NCBI RefSeq assembly: GCF_900110105.1
Contig: NZ_FOCL01000005.1
Location: forward strand, 434,001 to 498,000
Length of the DNA stretch: 64,000 nt
Origin: Mucilaginibacter gossypiicola
GTDB lineage: Bacteria > Bacteroidota > Bacteroidia > Sphingobacteriales > Sphingobacteriaceae
Direction of reading: 5' to 3'
A model generated the notes under the pieces. It did not search any database, had not been told where the DNA came from, and saw nothing but the letters and a program-made list of their open reading frames with translations. Positions 37,913-46,488 of the stretch are shown in pieces (the stretch's first letter is position 1; the number at the start of each line of letters is the position of its first letter). Made by a program: the position numbers and the translations under genes.

Positions 37913-38299
37913 ATGAACAATAACGGAGTGATCATTCGCCGGAGCCCTTTACCAGTGAAAGAAACAATTGATAAGATAATGGAGGCTTTATCCAAAAATG
38001 GGGCTACTATTTATTTACGCATAAACCAGCAAAGTGAGGCAAACAAAGCTGGTATCATACTAAACCCATTGGAGTTTATTCTGTTCGGTAACCCAAAACG
38101 TGGCGGCGAAGTAATGCAGGAAAACCCTGTTGCAGCGCTCGATTTACCCCTAAAGATCATAGCCTGGCAGGACGATGAACTTAAAACATGGGTTTATTTT
38201 AATGATGCTGTTTACCTGCAATCAAGGTTTTCATTAAGCCATGAGGTAACTGAGTTAATTGACATGGATCCGGTTGTGATAAGGATACTACAACAGTAA
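37913..38299 (+). CDS. DUF302-family protein
   Basis: 128-aa cytoplasmic alpha/beta protein of the DUF302 family. The family pattern is visible in VKETIDKIMEALSKNGATIY, then the FGNPKRGGEVMQENPVAALD core and LPLKIIAWQDDE. DUF302 proteins have no settled biochemical role. The gene lies 26 bp after the AhpD-like gene, so they are almost certainly co-transcribed. Confidence 0.85.
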   Translation: MNNNGVIIRRSPLPVKETIDKIMEALSKNGATIYLRINQQSEANKAGIILNPLEFILFGNPKRGGEVMQENPVAALDLPLKIIAWQDDELKTWVYFNDAVYLQSRFSLSHEVTELIDMDPVVIRILQQ

Positions 38300-38405
38300 T
38301 GCCACTGCTCGGAGAGGCTGGCAGAAACGGGCTTAAACTATAACAGAATCATATTTGAAACAGCTGAAATTAAATCAACATCATTAATTCATAAAACAGT
38401 TCACC

Positions 38406-38942
38406 ATGAAAAAGCACTTATTTCTGTTAGGTCTGCTAATCATTGTTATGGCAGGCACAGTATCGGCACAAAAAAATAATAAGGACATCCCGGTTCCCAA
38501 ATCCACAACACTCGATGCAAGCCTTTCAAAGTCACAAAATGACCAAATGATGCATGCCGGATTAATGTTCTATGCTTTTTGGAACACCGGCAATGAAAAG
38601 TATCTGCATGAAGCCGTATCTATGGATTTTTACGATAATACTTTACCTGAAGGACGCCCGCAAGGGTTTAAAGGGATCCTTTTCGCATCGGCAAATTTCC
38701 GAAAGGCAGTACCCGATCTACGTTGCAGTGTAGAGGACATTATCATTTCAAAAGACAAAATAACCTGCCGCCAGATTTATACCGGTCATAATACCGGGCC
38801 AATAGGTGATCATGCGGCGTCAGGAAAACCTATCCGCTTTATTGCCATCGATATTTTGCATGTTAAAAACGGTAAAGTATATGAGGATTGGCACCTGGAA
38901 GATAATCTCGCTTTTTTAAAAGAGGCTGGGATTGTAAAATAG
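38406..38942 (+). CDS. secreted SnoaL-like (NTF2-fold) protein
   Basis: 178 aa with a cleavable signal peptide (ends at about VSAQ, residue 21). The mature part is a SnoaL/ester-cyclase-type NTF2 fold: FYAFWNTGNEKYLHEAVSMD, then VEDIIISKDKITCRQIYTGH and FIAIDILHVKNGKVYEDWHL, where the last Trp-His is usual in SnoaL-like enzymes. Substrate unknown; annotations as polyketide or ester cyclase should not be taken literally. It lies 106 bp after DUF302 and 37 bp before the Gfo/Idh gene. Confidence 0.82.
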   Translation: MKKHLFLLGLLIIVMAGTVSAQKNNKDIPVPKSTTLDASLSKSQNDQMMHAGLMFYAFWNTGNEKYLHEAVSMDFYDNTLPEGRPQGFKGILFASANFRKAVPDLRCSVEDIIISKDKITCRQIYTGHNTGPIGDHAASGKPIRFIAIDILHVKNGKVYEDWHLEDNLAFLKEAGIVK

Positions 38943-38979
38943 CCTATAACAAACATAATAAATAAACAAAGTATAATTT

Positions 38980-40080
38980 ATGAACGATCAGATTAAAGTA
39001 GGGATCATTGGAGTAAGTGCAGACAGAGGCTGGGCAACGGTTGCCCACATTCCTGCTATTAAGTCGTTGCCCCAATTTAAATTAACCGCTATCAGCAACC
39101 GCCACTCCGATCAGGCCATCGCAGCAGGTAAAGCGTATGATGTACTTCATACCTATCATAGCACGGATGAATTAGTAAACAGCGACGATGTTGACGTGGT
39201 TGTGGTAACTGTAAAAGTACCACAGCATAAAACTGTGGTAGAAGCTGCCATTAACGCCGGCAAAAACATTTATTGCGAATGGCCGCTCGGCAACGGGCTT
39301 ATCGAAGCCGAAGAGCTTGCCCAAAAAGCAAAGGAGAAAGGAATATATGGCGTTGTCGGCTTACAATCTCGCGCGGTACCGGCTATTAATTTCATCAAAG
39401 ACCTAATAAAAGACGGTTACGTTGGCGAAGTATTATCCACTACGCTTGTAGGTTCAGGTATCTATTATGGTGCCTTTATTGATCAGTCCACCGCTTACGC
39501 TATGGATGCTAAGAACGGCGCGGGAATGATCTATTCCACATTTGGCAACAGTATCGATGCGCTTTGCTATTGCCTTGGCGAATTTCAGGAGCTGAATGCT
39601 ACAGCCACTACCCGTCGCAAAACAACAACTGTTGTTGAAACGGGCGAAGAGATCCCGATGACTGTTTTTGACCAGATAGCGGTTACGGGCATACTGGAAA
39701 GTGGTGCTGTGGCTACAGCTCATTTCCGTGGCGGTATGTTTAAAGGCACTAACTTTTTCTGGGAGATAAATGGCACCAAAGGTGATTTGGTGATCACAGC
39801 CGATGGCGGTCACCCGGGGGTGTTTGAATTAACTATTAAAGGAGGCCAGGATGAGGCTTTAGCGGTAATACCTGTACCAGATAAATATTTCAAGGTAAAT
39901 ATGGAACCCAAACAGGGCCCGGCTTATAATATAGCCGAAAATTATGCGCGCCTTGCCAGCGACCTTTCTGAAGACACATACCTGAGCGCCACTTTTGAAG
40001 ATGCTGTAATACGACATCGCATGATAAACGCTATTGAGGTTGCAGCTGCGACAGGACAAAAGCAAACCTATCTTAAATAA
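38980..40080 (+). CDS. Gal80-like Gfo/Idh/MocA-family protein lacking the catalytic EKP lysine
   Basis: 366-aa protein with an N-terminal Rossmann domain (VGIIGVSADRGWATVAHIPA) and a C-terminal Gfo/Idh alpha/beta domain. In oxidoreductases of the family the EKP motif supplies a catalytic Lys; here it reads CEWPLG (Glu100-Trp101-Pro102). From memory, yeast Gal80 also has EW here and shares the downstream pattern (GVVGLQSR; FKGTNFFWEINGTKGDL), so this is a Gal80-type member. It may bind NAD(P) without catalysis, or use another mechanism. It lies in the redox gene run, 15 bp before a cupin gene. Confidence 0.85.
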   Translation: MNDQIKVGIIGVSADRGWATVAHIPAIKSLPQFKLTAISNRHSDQAIAAGKAYDVLHTYHSTDELVNSDDVDVVVVTVKVPQHKTVVEAAINAGKNIYCEWPLGNGLIEAEELAQKAKEKGIYGVVGLQSRAVPAINFIKDLIKDGYVGEVLSTTLVGSGIYYGAFIDQSTAYAMDAKNGAGMIYSTFGNSIDALCYCLGEFQELNATATTRRKTTTVVETGEEIPMTVFDQIAVTGILESGAVATAHFRGGMFKGTNFFWEINGTKGDLVITADGGHPGVFELTIKGGQDEALAVIPVPDKYFKVNMEPKQGPAYNIAENYARLASDLSEDTYLSATFEDAVIRHRMINAIEVAAATGQKQTYLK

Positions 40081-40095
40081 CATATAATAAACAAA

Positions 40096-40530
40096 ATGAA
40101 AGAGAAAATTGTGAAGACGGCCGAAGGGCAACGAATGAATGTACTCGGAGACAACCAGGTACTAAAATTAACCGGGAAAGATACTGGTGGACAGTTTGCA
40201 GTAATAATTCAAAACCTGCCGCCAGGGGTTGGTGTGCCTAAACACGTACACAACAATGACGACGAGCATTTTCATTTGCTTGAAGGCGAAGTACATTTTC
40301 AAGTTGGTGAAGATGAATATACTTTAAAAGCTGGCGATATGATCTTTTTGCCGCGCCATATTCCTCACTCTTTACGAGTAATAGGTGACCAAACCGCTAT
40401 AGTAAGGCTTACCGTTGTACCGGCTGGTGCCGAGGATATGTTTATAGAACTGGATAAACTGCCCGAAGGCCCGCCTGATTTTGAAAAGGTAACAGAAATA
40501 TGCGGCAGATACGGAGTAAGCTTTGTTTAA
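40096..40530 (+). CDS. cupin-domain protein
   Basis: 144-aa single cupin. Motif 1 is PKHVHNNDDEHFHLLEGEV with His and Glu metal ligands. Motif 2 is AGDMIFLPRHIPHSLRV with the last His ligand. A metal-dependent small-molecule enzyme or sensor is possible; the substrate is unknown. The start ATG at 40096 lies 15 bp after the Gfo/Idh stop, suggesting translational coupling. Confidence 0.88.
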   Translation: MKEKIVKTAEGQRMNVLGDNQVLKLTGKDTGGQFAVIIQNLPPGVGVPKHVHNNDDEHFHLLEGEVHFQVGEDEYTLKAGDMIFLPRHIPHSLRVIGDQTAIVRLTVVPAGAEDMFIELDKLPEGPPDFEKVTEICGRYGVSFV

Positions 40531-40563
40531 CAACGCTGCGCAAAAAATAGCCGGGATCAATAA

Positions 40564-40879
40564 ATATCATCGCACCAATGGCTGTTTAGCGGGGCCACAC
40601 CGCAGGAAATTTCTGATGGTTTGCAAAACACTGTTATTCCGCGAGAGCTGATGATCTCAAATCTCGGTCGCTGGCCATTCACTACTGAATTTGGGGCAAT
40701 GAAACTAAACGCGATTCATGGACCGCTTGCTTTATCCGGCTATCCGGGGGATTTTACAGTTGGTGCTATCACAACCGGTGAACGCCTCAGTTTGTCTTTA
40801 GCTACACGAGCAAAGCAAATATGGACGACATCCTAAAAAGGGCATACGATATTTTGGTGAGTAATTGCCAATCTTAATT
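40564..40879 (+). pseudogene. C-terminal remnant of a condensation-domain-type acyltransferase
   Basis: The reading frame opens after a stop at 40561-40563 with no start codon. It encodes SSHQWLFSGATPQEI, then PRELMISNLGRWPFTTEFG and a GPLALSGYPGDFTVGA segment. This matches the C-terminal part of alcohol acetyltransferase/PapA-like condensation-domain proteins, where the SNLGRlpf motif is conserved. The frame ends at 40836. One base over, ATGGACGACATC... encodes MDDILKRAYDILVSNCQS to a stop at 40877-40879, which looks like the true C-terminus after a frameshift. About 300 N-terminal residues are missing, so it is not functional. Confidence 0.65.
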
Positions 40880-40920
40880 GAGGGCAAGTTATCAAAAGCT
40901 GACTATTTAAACTAAACAAT

Positions 40921-41880
40921 ATGAAACGTACATTATCAATCATTGTGGTTCTGTTAACCGTAATAATTCAAAAAGTTGGGGCACAAGAACCCGTACCTGC
41001 ACCTATTTCAATAGTTTCGGAGCAAGCAGTGCATTACAGAACAGTTAACGTAAATGGCATAAACATTTTTTACCGTGAAGCCGGTCCTAAAGATGGCCCT
41101 GTGGTATTACTAATGCATGGTTTCCCAACATCATCGTTTATGTTCAGGAACCTTATACCCATGCTAAGTGATAAGTTTCATGTGATAGCACCTGATTTAC
41201 CAGGTTTTGGTTTTTCTGATTTTCCTCCCCGCGAAAAATACCAGTATACATTTGATAACCTGGCCCATACTATGCAGGGTTTCATCGATCAGATGGAACT
41301 TAAACATTTCGCCATTTACATTTTTGATTATGGTGCACCTGTAGGTTTACGGCTCGCCGTTAGCAATCCCGAAAAGATCACCGGGATCATCACACAAAAT
41401 GGCAACGCCTATAAAGAAGGACTACTGGATTGGGCCGGCGGTTTGGTACAAGCCTTTTGGGCCGATGGCTCAAAGAAGAACCGTGACGCGGTGCGAAAAT
41501 TCTTTTCTGTAGATGCAACTAATTTCCAATACCACCAGGGTGTTATTGATAAAACGCTGATAGCCCCGGAAAGCATTTTGCTGGATCAGCACCTAATGGA
41601 CAGGCCGGGCAACGTCGAAATGCAGCTTGATCTGTTGCGCGATTATCGCACCAATATTAAGCTCTACCCTACATTTCAGGAATATTTCCGGAAATATAAA
41701 CCAAAAATCCTGGCAGTTTGGGGCTCTAATGATCCATACTTTTCTCCGGCGGGAGCAGAAGGTTACAAAAAGGATGATCCCAATACAACCGTGAAATTTT
41801 ATAATACAGGGCACTTTGCACTGGAAACTAATGTGAAAGAGATTGGAGCGGATGTATATAGCTTTCTATCAAGCCTTTAA
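40921..41880 (+). CDS. exported alpha/beta hydrolase with Asp nucleophile (epoxide hydrolase/haloalkane dehalogenase-like)
   Basis: 319 aa with a signal peptide (ends about GAQE). The alpha/beta hydrolase fold is clear: oxyanion segment LLMHGFPTSSFMFR, lid region, and catalytic residues Asp136 in IFDYGAPVG, an acid in VWGSNDPYF and His298 in NTGHFALE. An Asp rather than Ser nucleophile places it with epoxide hydrolases, haloalkane dehalogenases and fluoroacetate dehalogenases. Which halide or epoxide it uses cannot be told. The last codons form the left arm of a terminator. It lies between the acyltransferase remnant and the MBL gene. Confidence 0.88.
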   Translation: MKRTLSIIVVLLTVIIQKVGAQEPVPAPISIVSEQAVHYRTVNVNGINIFYREAGPKDGPVVLLMHGFPTSSFMFRNLIPMLSDKFHVIAPDLPGFGFSDFPPREKYQYTFDNLAHTMQGFIDQMELKHFAIYIFDYGAPVGLRLAVSNPEKITGIITQNGNAYKEGLLDWAGGLVQAFWADGSKKNRDAVRKFFSVDATNFQYHQGVIDKTLIAPESILLDQHLMDRPGNVEMQLDLLRDYRTNIKLYPTFQEYFRKYKPKILAVWGSNDPYFSPAGAEGYKKDDPNTTVKFYNTGHFALETNVKEIGADVYSFLSSL

Positions 41881-41901
41881 AAGGTTTGATAGAAAGTTTT
41901 T
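41862..41901 (+). terminator. strong terminator whose 5' arm is the end of the hydrolase gene
   Basis: A 16-bp stem (41862-41877 with 41881-41896, one G-U pair) and 3-nt loop are followed by TTTTTG. The 5' arm codes for the last residues of the hydrolase and the stop codon lies in the loop region. It should separate the MBL gene from the upstream genes. Confidence 0.8.
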
Positions 41902-41933
41902 GTTGCTTAATGACACTAATTAAAATCCATATC

Positions 41934-42896
41934 ATGAATGCACAACAATCAAACACAATCAGTCGCCGCAGATTCTTAGGGACAGCCGGCTTTCTCGCCA
42001 CAGGCCTGTGGCTTGCACCTAAAAACCTCTTTGCCTTTCAGGAGGCCACAAGCCCTGTTGTAACTATCATCAATGCTGCTAAAACTGCTAAGGTAACCGT
42101 AACGCCATTACGTAAAAACATAAGCATGCTGGAGGGCTCGGGTGGTAACATTGCCGTGTTGAACGGCCCAGAAGGTAAACTAATGGTTGACGGCGGCATC
42201 GGGGTTTCTAAAGCCAATGTTTTAGAAGCTTTGAATTCAATCAGCGCCAACCCTGTCAAATTTTTGATCAACACACATTGGCACTTTGATCACACTTTTG
42301 GCAACGAATGGCTCCATGGCGAAGGCGCCACCATCGTAGCGCAGGATGTCACGAAAAAACACCTCGAAAGCACAGTAAGGGTTGATGATTGGAATTACAC
42401 ATTCCCTCCTATGCCAAAAGCGGCCTTGCCAACCATGGTTTATTCGAAAGAACATAAAATGAATTTCAATGGTGAAGCCATCCATATCAGCACATATAAA
42501 CCATCTCATACAGACGGCGACTCATCGGTTCATTTTGCTAATGCCGATATTTTGCATGTAGCCGATACCTTTTGGAATGGTTATTTTCCTTTTGTTGATT
42601 ATTCAACCGGTGGAAGTATTGATGGTATGATTGCCGCTTCAAAGCAAAATATAGCCAGAGCAGGTAAAGACACCATTGTGATACCAGGTCATGGCCCACT
42701 TGGTAACAAAGCTGATCTTATGGAGTTTCATGAAATGCTTGTAACAGTGCGCGAAAAAGTAGCATCGCTAAAACAAGCTGGAAAATCTTTAGACGAAATT
42801 ATCGCAGCCAAGCCAACCGAAAAGTACGATGCAAAATATGGTGGTTTTGTTATATCAGGTAAAATGTTCACCAATCTTGTTTATAAAGGCGTATAA
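41934..42896 (+). CDS. Tat-exported metallo-beta-lactamase-fold hydrolase
   Basis: 320 aa. A twin-arginine signal (SRRRFLGTAGFLATGLWL) is present near the N-terminus. The MBL motif HxHxDH is THWHFDH with His115, His117, Asp119 and His120; further ligands lie in KPSHTDGDSS, ADTFWNGYFP and PGHGPLG. The WHFDHTFGN form resembles beta-lactamase-like quorum/cyclase-type members; the substrate is unknown. ATG 41934 was chosen over 41886 because it gives a proper Tat signal and avoids overlap with the terminator. It is the last gene before the tRNA fragment. Confidence 0.9.
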   Translation: MNAQQSNTISRRRFLGTAGFLATGLWLAPKNLFAFQEATSPVVTIINAAKTAKVTVTPLRKNISMLEGSGGNIAVLNGPEGKLMVDGGIGVSKANVLEALNSISANPVKFLINTHWHFDHTFGNEWLHGEGATIVAQDVTKKHLESTVRVDDWNYTFPPMPKAALPTMVYSKEHKMNFNGEAIHISTYKPSHTDGDSSVHFANADILHVADTFWNGYFPFVDYSTGGSIDGMIAASKQNIARAGKDTIVIPGHGPLGNKADLMEFHEMLVTVREKVASLKQAGKSLDEIIAAKPTEKYDAKYGGFVISGKMFTNLVYKGV

Positions 42897-42988
42897 AATA
42901 GCGGCTAATGAAACCTGGCAATCTATGTTAGGCGCTATTAAAATTTGCGATTACTCAATTACAAGAAAGCCCCTGCAGATCCATGGGC

Positions 42989-43030
42989 TTTCTAATCTGT
43001 AGGTCTTTGGTTCGAATCCCAATGGGATCA
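42989..43030 (+). pseudogene. 3' half of a tRNA-Arg(UCU), possible attachment-site scar
   Basis: Positions fit tRNA numbering exactly from base 32: anticodon loop TTTCTAA (anticodon TCT), stem TCTGT, variable loop AGGTC, T-arm TTTGG-TTCGAAT-CCCAA with one mismatch, acceptor TGGGATC and discriminator A. No matching 5' half (GATCCCA acceptor, D-arm) precedes it; a hairpin occupies that place. A terminator follows 13 bp later. Such 3' halves are typical leftovers of integration into tRNA genes. Confidence 0.65.
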
Positions 43031-43043
43031 CATCTTGTTATAG

Positions 43044-43071
43044 CCTCTTAGTTTATCTAAGAGGTTTTTTT
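43044..43071 (+). terminator. terminator downstream of the tRNA fragment
   Basis: Perfect 8-bp stem CCTCTTAG/CTAAGAGG (43044-43051, 43057-43064), loop TTTAT, seven T residues. It resembles a native tRNA terminator. A near-identical hairpin is at 51208. Confidence 0.85.
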
Positions 43072-43207
43072 ATTGACTAAAATGGGCTACTGATATTTTG
43101 AACGCTGTTTTGCTACTTGTTAATTGATAATTGAATGGATCGCTGATTCGTTCACCAAATAAAACAACGGCACACCGCGCAGTTATTTTACCTTAAGGTT
43201 TTGAGCA

Positions 43208-43990
43208 TCAATGTTTAATAAACGCTGAAGGGCGCGATTTAGTAAACTGGTAAAAAGTATTGCTGAACGACGAAAGACTTTGATATCCTGTTGCAAAGGC
43301 AACTTCACTCATGGTCATATCTGTTTGCAGGATCATTTCAAAAGCTTTCACCATTCGTAATAACTTTAGGTATTGTAAAAAAGATATACCCAGGATAGAT
43401 TGGAACTGCCGGGACAGTGAACGCCTGCTTAAGCCAAAGCGATCGCCAACGCTTTGAATAGTATGCGGATCGGCAATATTTTCTTCCATGTAATCCATAA
43501 TGGTGCGCATACGCTCATTTTCGGTGGAGGGTAGCGCAATTGGTAACACATGGGTGCTCATTTCAGGAAGAATATTTTTTATAGTAGTCAAAAACTGGTA
43601 GCGACTATCCTCGGGGTGTACCGGCCCTTCCCAGGTATCGGTGTATTTAATCATTTGTAATAGCAGGTCGCTGATAGGATATATACCTACCTTGCTATAA
43701 AAGGGATCGCGCCCATCGTCATAAACATAAAAAAAGATTGACCTTAACACAGTAGCCGAATGGCTTACTTTAAGAATATGCTCCAAACCATGTGGTATCC
43801 AGAAATAATGCCGGGCTGGTATTACCAGGGTTTTATTTTTGATATGTACGTAAGCTATCCCGCCCTCTACATACGATAGTTGCCCTTTTTTATGCTGATG
43901 CACCGGTATTAATCTTTCCAGCTTTTCATGCAGTACGTAAACTGATGTTGGCGCTTTATCGATATCAGGTAACGAAGCTATTAAACCCAT
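43208..43990 (-). CDS. AraC-family transcription regulator with cupin sensor domain
   Basis: 260 aa. The N-terminal cupin-like sensor covers about 15-120 (IPVHQHKKGQLSYVEGG; FWIPHGLEHILKV). A C-terminal pair of HTHs follows (VGDRFGLSRRSLSRQF and MSEVAFATGYQSLSSFSNTF). It is divergent from the TolC-HlyD-MFS operon with 94 bp between starts. That gap holds an inverted repeat ATGATT-N16-AATCAT at 44000-44027, a possible operator. It therefore probably controls the efflux operon in response to a small ligand. Confidence 0.92.
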   Translation of the reverse strand: MGLIASLPDIDKAPTSVYVLHEKLERLIPVHQHKKGQLSYVEGGIAYVHIKNKTLVIPARHYFWIPHGLEHILKVSHSATVLRSIFFYVYDDGRDPFYSKVGIYPISDLLLQMIKYTDTWEGPVHPEDSRYQFLTTIKNILPEMSTHVLPIALPSTENERMRTIMDYMEENIADPHTIQSVGDRFGLSRRSLSRQFQSILGISFLQYLKLLRMVKAFEMILQTDMTMSEVAFATGYQSLSSFSNTFYQFTKSRPSAFIKH

Positions 43991-44084
43991 CCGAATAAAA
44001 TGATTTTGAGCGCGTGGCCCGAATCATCAAATATATGGCTTATTTAGGAAAACTTCATTTGACGGCGGCAGATAATTTCGCACC

Positions 44085-45428
44085 GTGAAAAAAATGATCG
44101 AGGGTAAGCTATTCATACTTATTGTCTTATTGCATTTAGTGCCGGCTAAAACATACAGCCAAGAGTTACAAATGTTGTCAGATACAGGGCATCGTTTGTC
44201 GCTTACGGCAGTATGGCATCTGGCCGACATTCAAAACAGAACCAATCAAGTCAAAAGCATACAGGTTAATCAGTTACAGGAAAATATTTTGGATGCCAAA
44301 GCAGAGCGGTTACCTGAGTTAAATGCGACCGGTGGTTTTGAAGAAGCATCTGATTTGCCAATTTATACCAATGGAGTGCTCAATGCGCCAAAGTTGCACA
44401 ACATTGTTCATACACGTTACCGCTTAGGTGTTGATGGTACTTTGAATATATATAATGGCAATAAAACAAATCTGAAAATAGAAGAACAGAAAACGCTAAA
44501 GGAATTGGAAGTAATTCGCCAGCAGGCAACAGTTGCCGATATCCGGTTACTGGCAGCAGCTTACTACCTTGACCTCAAAAAGAGTTATTTATTTAAAGCA
44601 CTCGTTGAAAAAAACATTGCAGATCAGGAAAGGCAACTTGCAAAAATCAGTGTATTCCTGCAGCAGGGTGCTATCCTTAAAAGTGACTTGCTTCGTGCAC
44701 GGTTAAAGCTATCCAACCAGCGGGTGTCATTAATTCAAATCCAGAACGACATCCTGATCGGTACCCAAAAACTCAATATCTTAATAGGTCGACCGGATAA
44801 TGATACCATTATCCCGATAGATTCGCTTCAAACTGACCAAAGTGACCTTAAGCCTTATGATGAATATTTAAACGGGCTGCCCCAGGTATATAATAATCGG
44901 ATATCGGATAAAGAAAAGTCACTCAGCGAAATTCGTTTGAAAAATGTAAAGGCGAATGTTGGCCTGAAAGTAGGCTTATACGGAAATTTTCAATATGCTT
45001 ATCCTGAAAATTTTCTTTACCCGTACTATGCAAACGTATACTCGCTTGGCGTTGCCGGTATTAAAGTATCATACCCGTTATCAGGCTATTATCTGAATGC
45101 GCATAAGCAAAAAGCAGCTATGCTGGAAGTTCAGAAACAGCAGCTGCTTTCATTAGATGTTCAGGACAAAGTACGGCAGCGTATAACCGAGGCGTACGTA
45201 CGCTTAACCGAAGCTCGTACCAAAGTAACTGTAGCCCACGATAATGTTTCGGTTGCTGCCGAAAATTACCGGATTGTAAAAAACACTTATTTCAACCAGG
45301 CTTCGCTGATCACCGACCTTTTGGATGCCGACGTTCAGTTGCTGCAAGCCAATTTTGACTTAGTGAGCAGTGAGGTTACCGCCCAGCTTCAATATTATCA
45401 ACTCCAAAACACATTAGGCACGCTATGA
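44085..45428 (+). CDS. TolC-family outer membrane efflux protein
   Basis: 447 aa with a signal peptide (ends about TYSQ). The long helices are of the TolC/OEP type: NQVKSIQVNQLQENILDAKA and ARLKLSNQRVSLIQIQNDIL. The second repeat near the C-terminus contains ITDLLDADVQLLQANFDLVS, the family hallmark. It is the exit channel of a tripartite pump; its stop overlaps the start of the HlyD gene by 4 bp, so they are translationally coupled. Confidence 0.92.
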   Translation: MKKMIEGKLFILIVLLHLVPAKTYSQELQMLSDTGHRLSLTAVWHLADIQNRTNQVKSIQVNQLQENILDAKAERLPELNATGGFEEASDLPIYTNGVLNAPKLHNIVHTRYRLGVDGTLNIYNGNKTNLKIEEQKTLKELEVIRQQATVADIRLLAAAYYLDLKKSYLFKALVEKNIADQERQLAKISVFLQQGAILKSDLLRARLKLSNQRVSLIQIQNDILIGTQKLNILIGRPDNDTIIPIDSLQTDQSDLKPYDEYLNGLPQVYNNRISDKEKSLSEIRLKNVKANVGLKVGLYGNFQYAYPENFLYPYYANVYSLGVAGIKVSYPLSGYYLNAHKQKAAMLEVQKQQLLSLDVQDKVRQRITEAYVRLTEARTKVTVAHDNVSVAAENYRIVKNTYFNQASLITDLLDADVQLLQANFDLVSSEVTAQLQYYQLQNTLGTL

Positions 45429-46486
45429 CTGCTAAAAAAAATAAATATACAGTAACCGATCAAACCGTCACTCGTGTAACCTCAGCGATAGCAGGTGTAA
45501 TAACAGTGGCACTTTGTGTGTGGGGGATAATCTCGTTCTGGACTTATTATCATTATGAAGAAACCAATGATGCCCAGATTCAGGAATATATTAATCCGGT
45601 TATAGCACGTGCCGGAGGATTTATTGTAAAGATCAATTTTGAAGAAAATCAGGAAGTCAAAAAGGGCGATACCCTCATCGTTATTGACAGTCGCGAATCA
45701 AAAATTCAGCAAAAACAAACTTCAGGTTCGCTTCAAAACGCACAGGCCCAGCTCAAAGTTTTGCAAAGTAATGTATATACGCTTAAACGGATTGCAGAGG
45801 CTGGCAAGGCGACAATCGCAGCTGCAAAAGCCCGGTTGCTTAAGCAGCAACAGGATTATACCCGTACATTGAAAATGTATGAAGCTGAAGCTGCCACTAA
45901 ACAGCAGTTGGAAAACAATAAAGCGAGTCTTGATATAGCCCAGGCTGATTACGAGGCTGCACAAAATAACTATCAGGCTTCTGTTGCCAAAGTTGGAGAT
46001 GTGACAACGCAACAGGATGTTGCCCGTGCCGATATAAATCGGATCCAGGCCACGTTAGAGCGGAGCAAGCTGGATGTTAGCTATACCGTAGTCACCGCAC
46101 CTTATAATTGCCGCATAGGACGGCGCACTATAGAACAGGGGCAAATGATAGATCCCGGCCAAATACTGGCCTATATCGTTAACCAGGAATCTAACAAATG
46201 GGTAATAGCAAATTACAAAGAAACGCAGGTAGCTCATTTGAAAATAGGGGAAGAAGCGGAGATCGAGGCTGATGCCTATCCGGGTCAAACGTTTAGCGGG
46301 CGCATCATTTCCTTGTCCCCGGCTACGGGATCAAGCTTCTCCATTAGTCCTCCCGACAACGCGACAGGAAACTATGTAAAGATCGTGCAGCGTATTCCGG
46401 TTCGTATTCAGTTAACAGATAGCAGGGCAACAACAGCCGGTTTGGTAGCGGGTATGAACGTTAATGTCCGGCTAAAAAAACTATAA
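45425..46486 (+). CDS. HlyD/EmrA-family membrane fusion protein
   Basis: 353 aa. A membrane anchor lies at about 18-42 (VITVALCVWGIISFW). The barrel-sandwich begins with TNDAQIQEYINPVIARAGG, a biotinyl-lipoyl half follows (NFEENQEVKKGDTLIVIDSR), then a long coiled-coil rich in Ala/Gln. The second half is YTVVTAPYNCRIGRRTIEQG, with a beta-barrel (EAEIEADAYPGQTFSGRI). It is the periplasmic adaptor between the TolC-like and MFS proteins. ATG overlaps the TolC stop (ATGA). Confidence 0.93.
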   Translation: MTAKKNKYTVTDQTVTRVTSAIAGVITVALCVWGIISFWTYYHYEETNDAQIQEYINPVIARAGGFIVKINFEENQEVKKGDTLIVIDSRESKIQQKQTSGSLQNAQAQLKVLQSNVYTLKRIAEAGKATIAAAKARLLKQQQDYTRTLKMYEAEAATKQQLENNKASLDIAQADYEAAQNNYQASVAKVGDVTTQQDVARADINRIQATLERSKLDVSYTVVTAPYNCRIGRRTIEQGQMIDPGQILAYIVNQESNKWVIANYKETQVAHLKIGEEAEIEADAYPGQTFSGRIISLSPATGSSFSISPPDNATGNYVKIVQRIPVRIQLTDSRATTAGLVAGMNVNVRLKKL

Positions 46487-46488
46487 TA

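Larger units (their letters stand above)
42897..43207. other. intergenic region with hairpin, tRNA 3' fragment and terminator
   Basis: No protein gene. It contains an 8-bp hairpin (42965-42972 with 42985-42992), the 3' half of a tRNA and a terminator, the last two listed separately. The rest is AT-rich and unremarkable. Confidence 0.6.
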
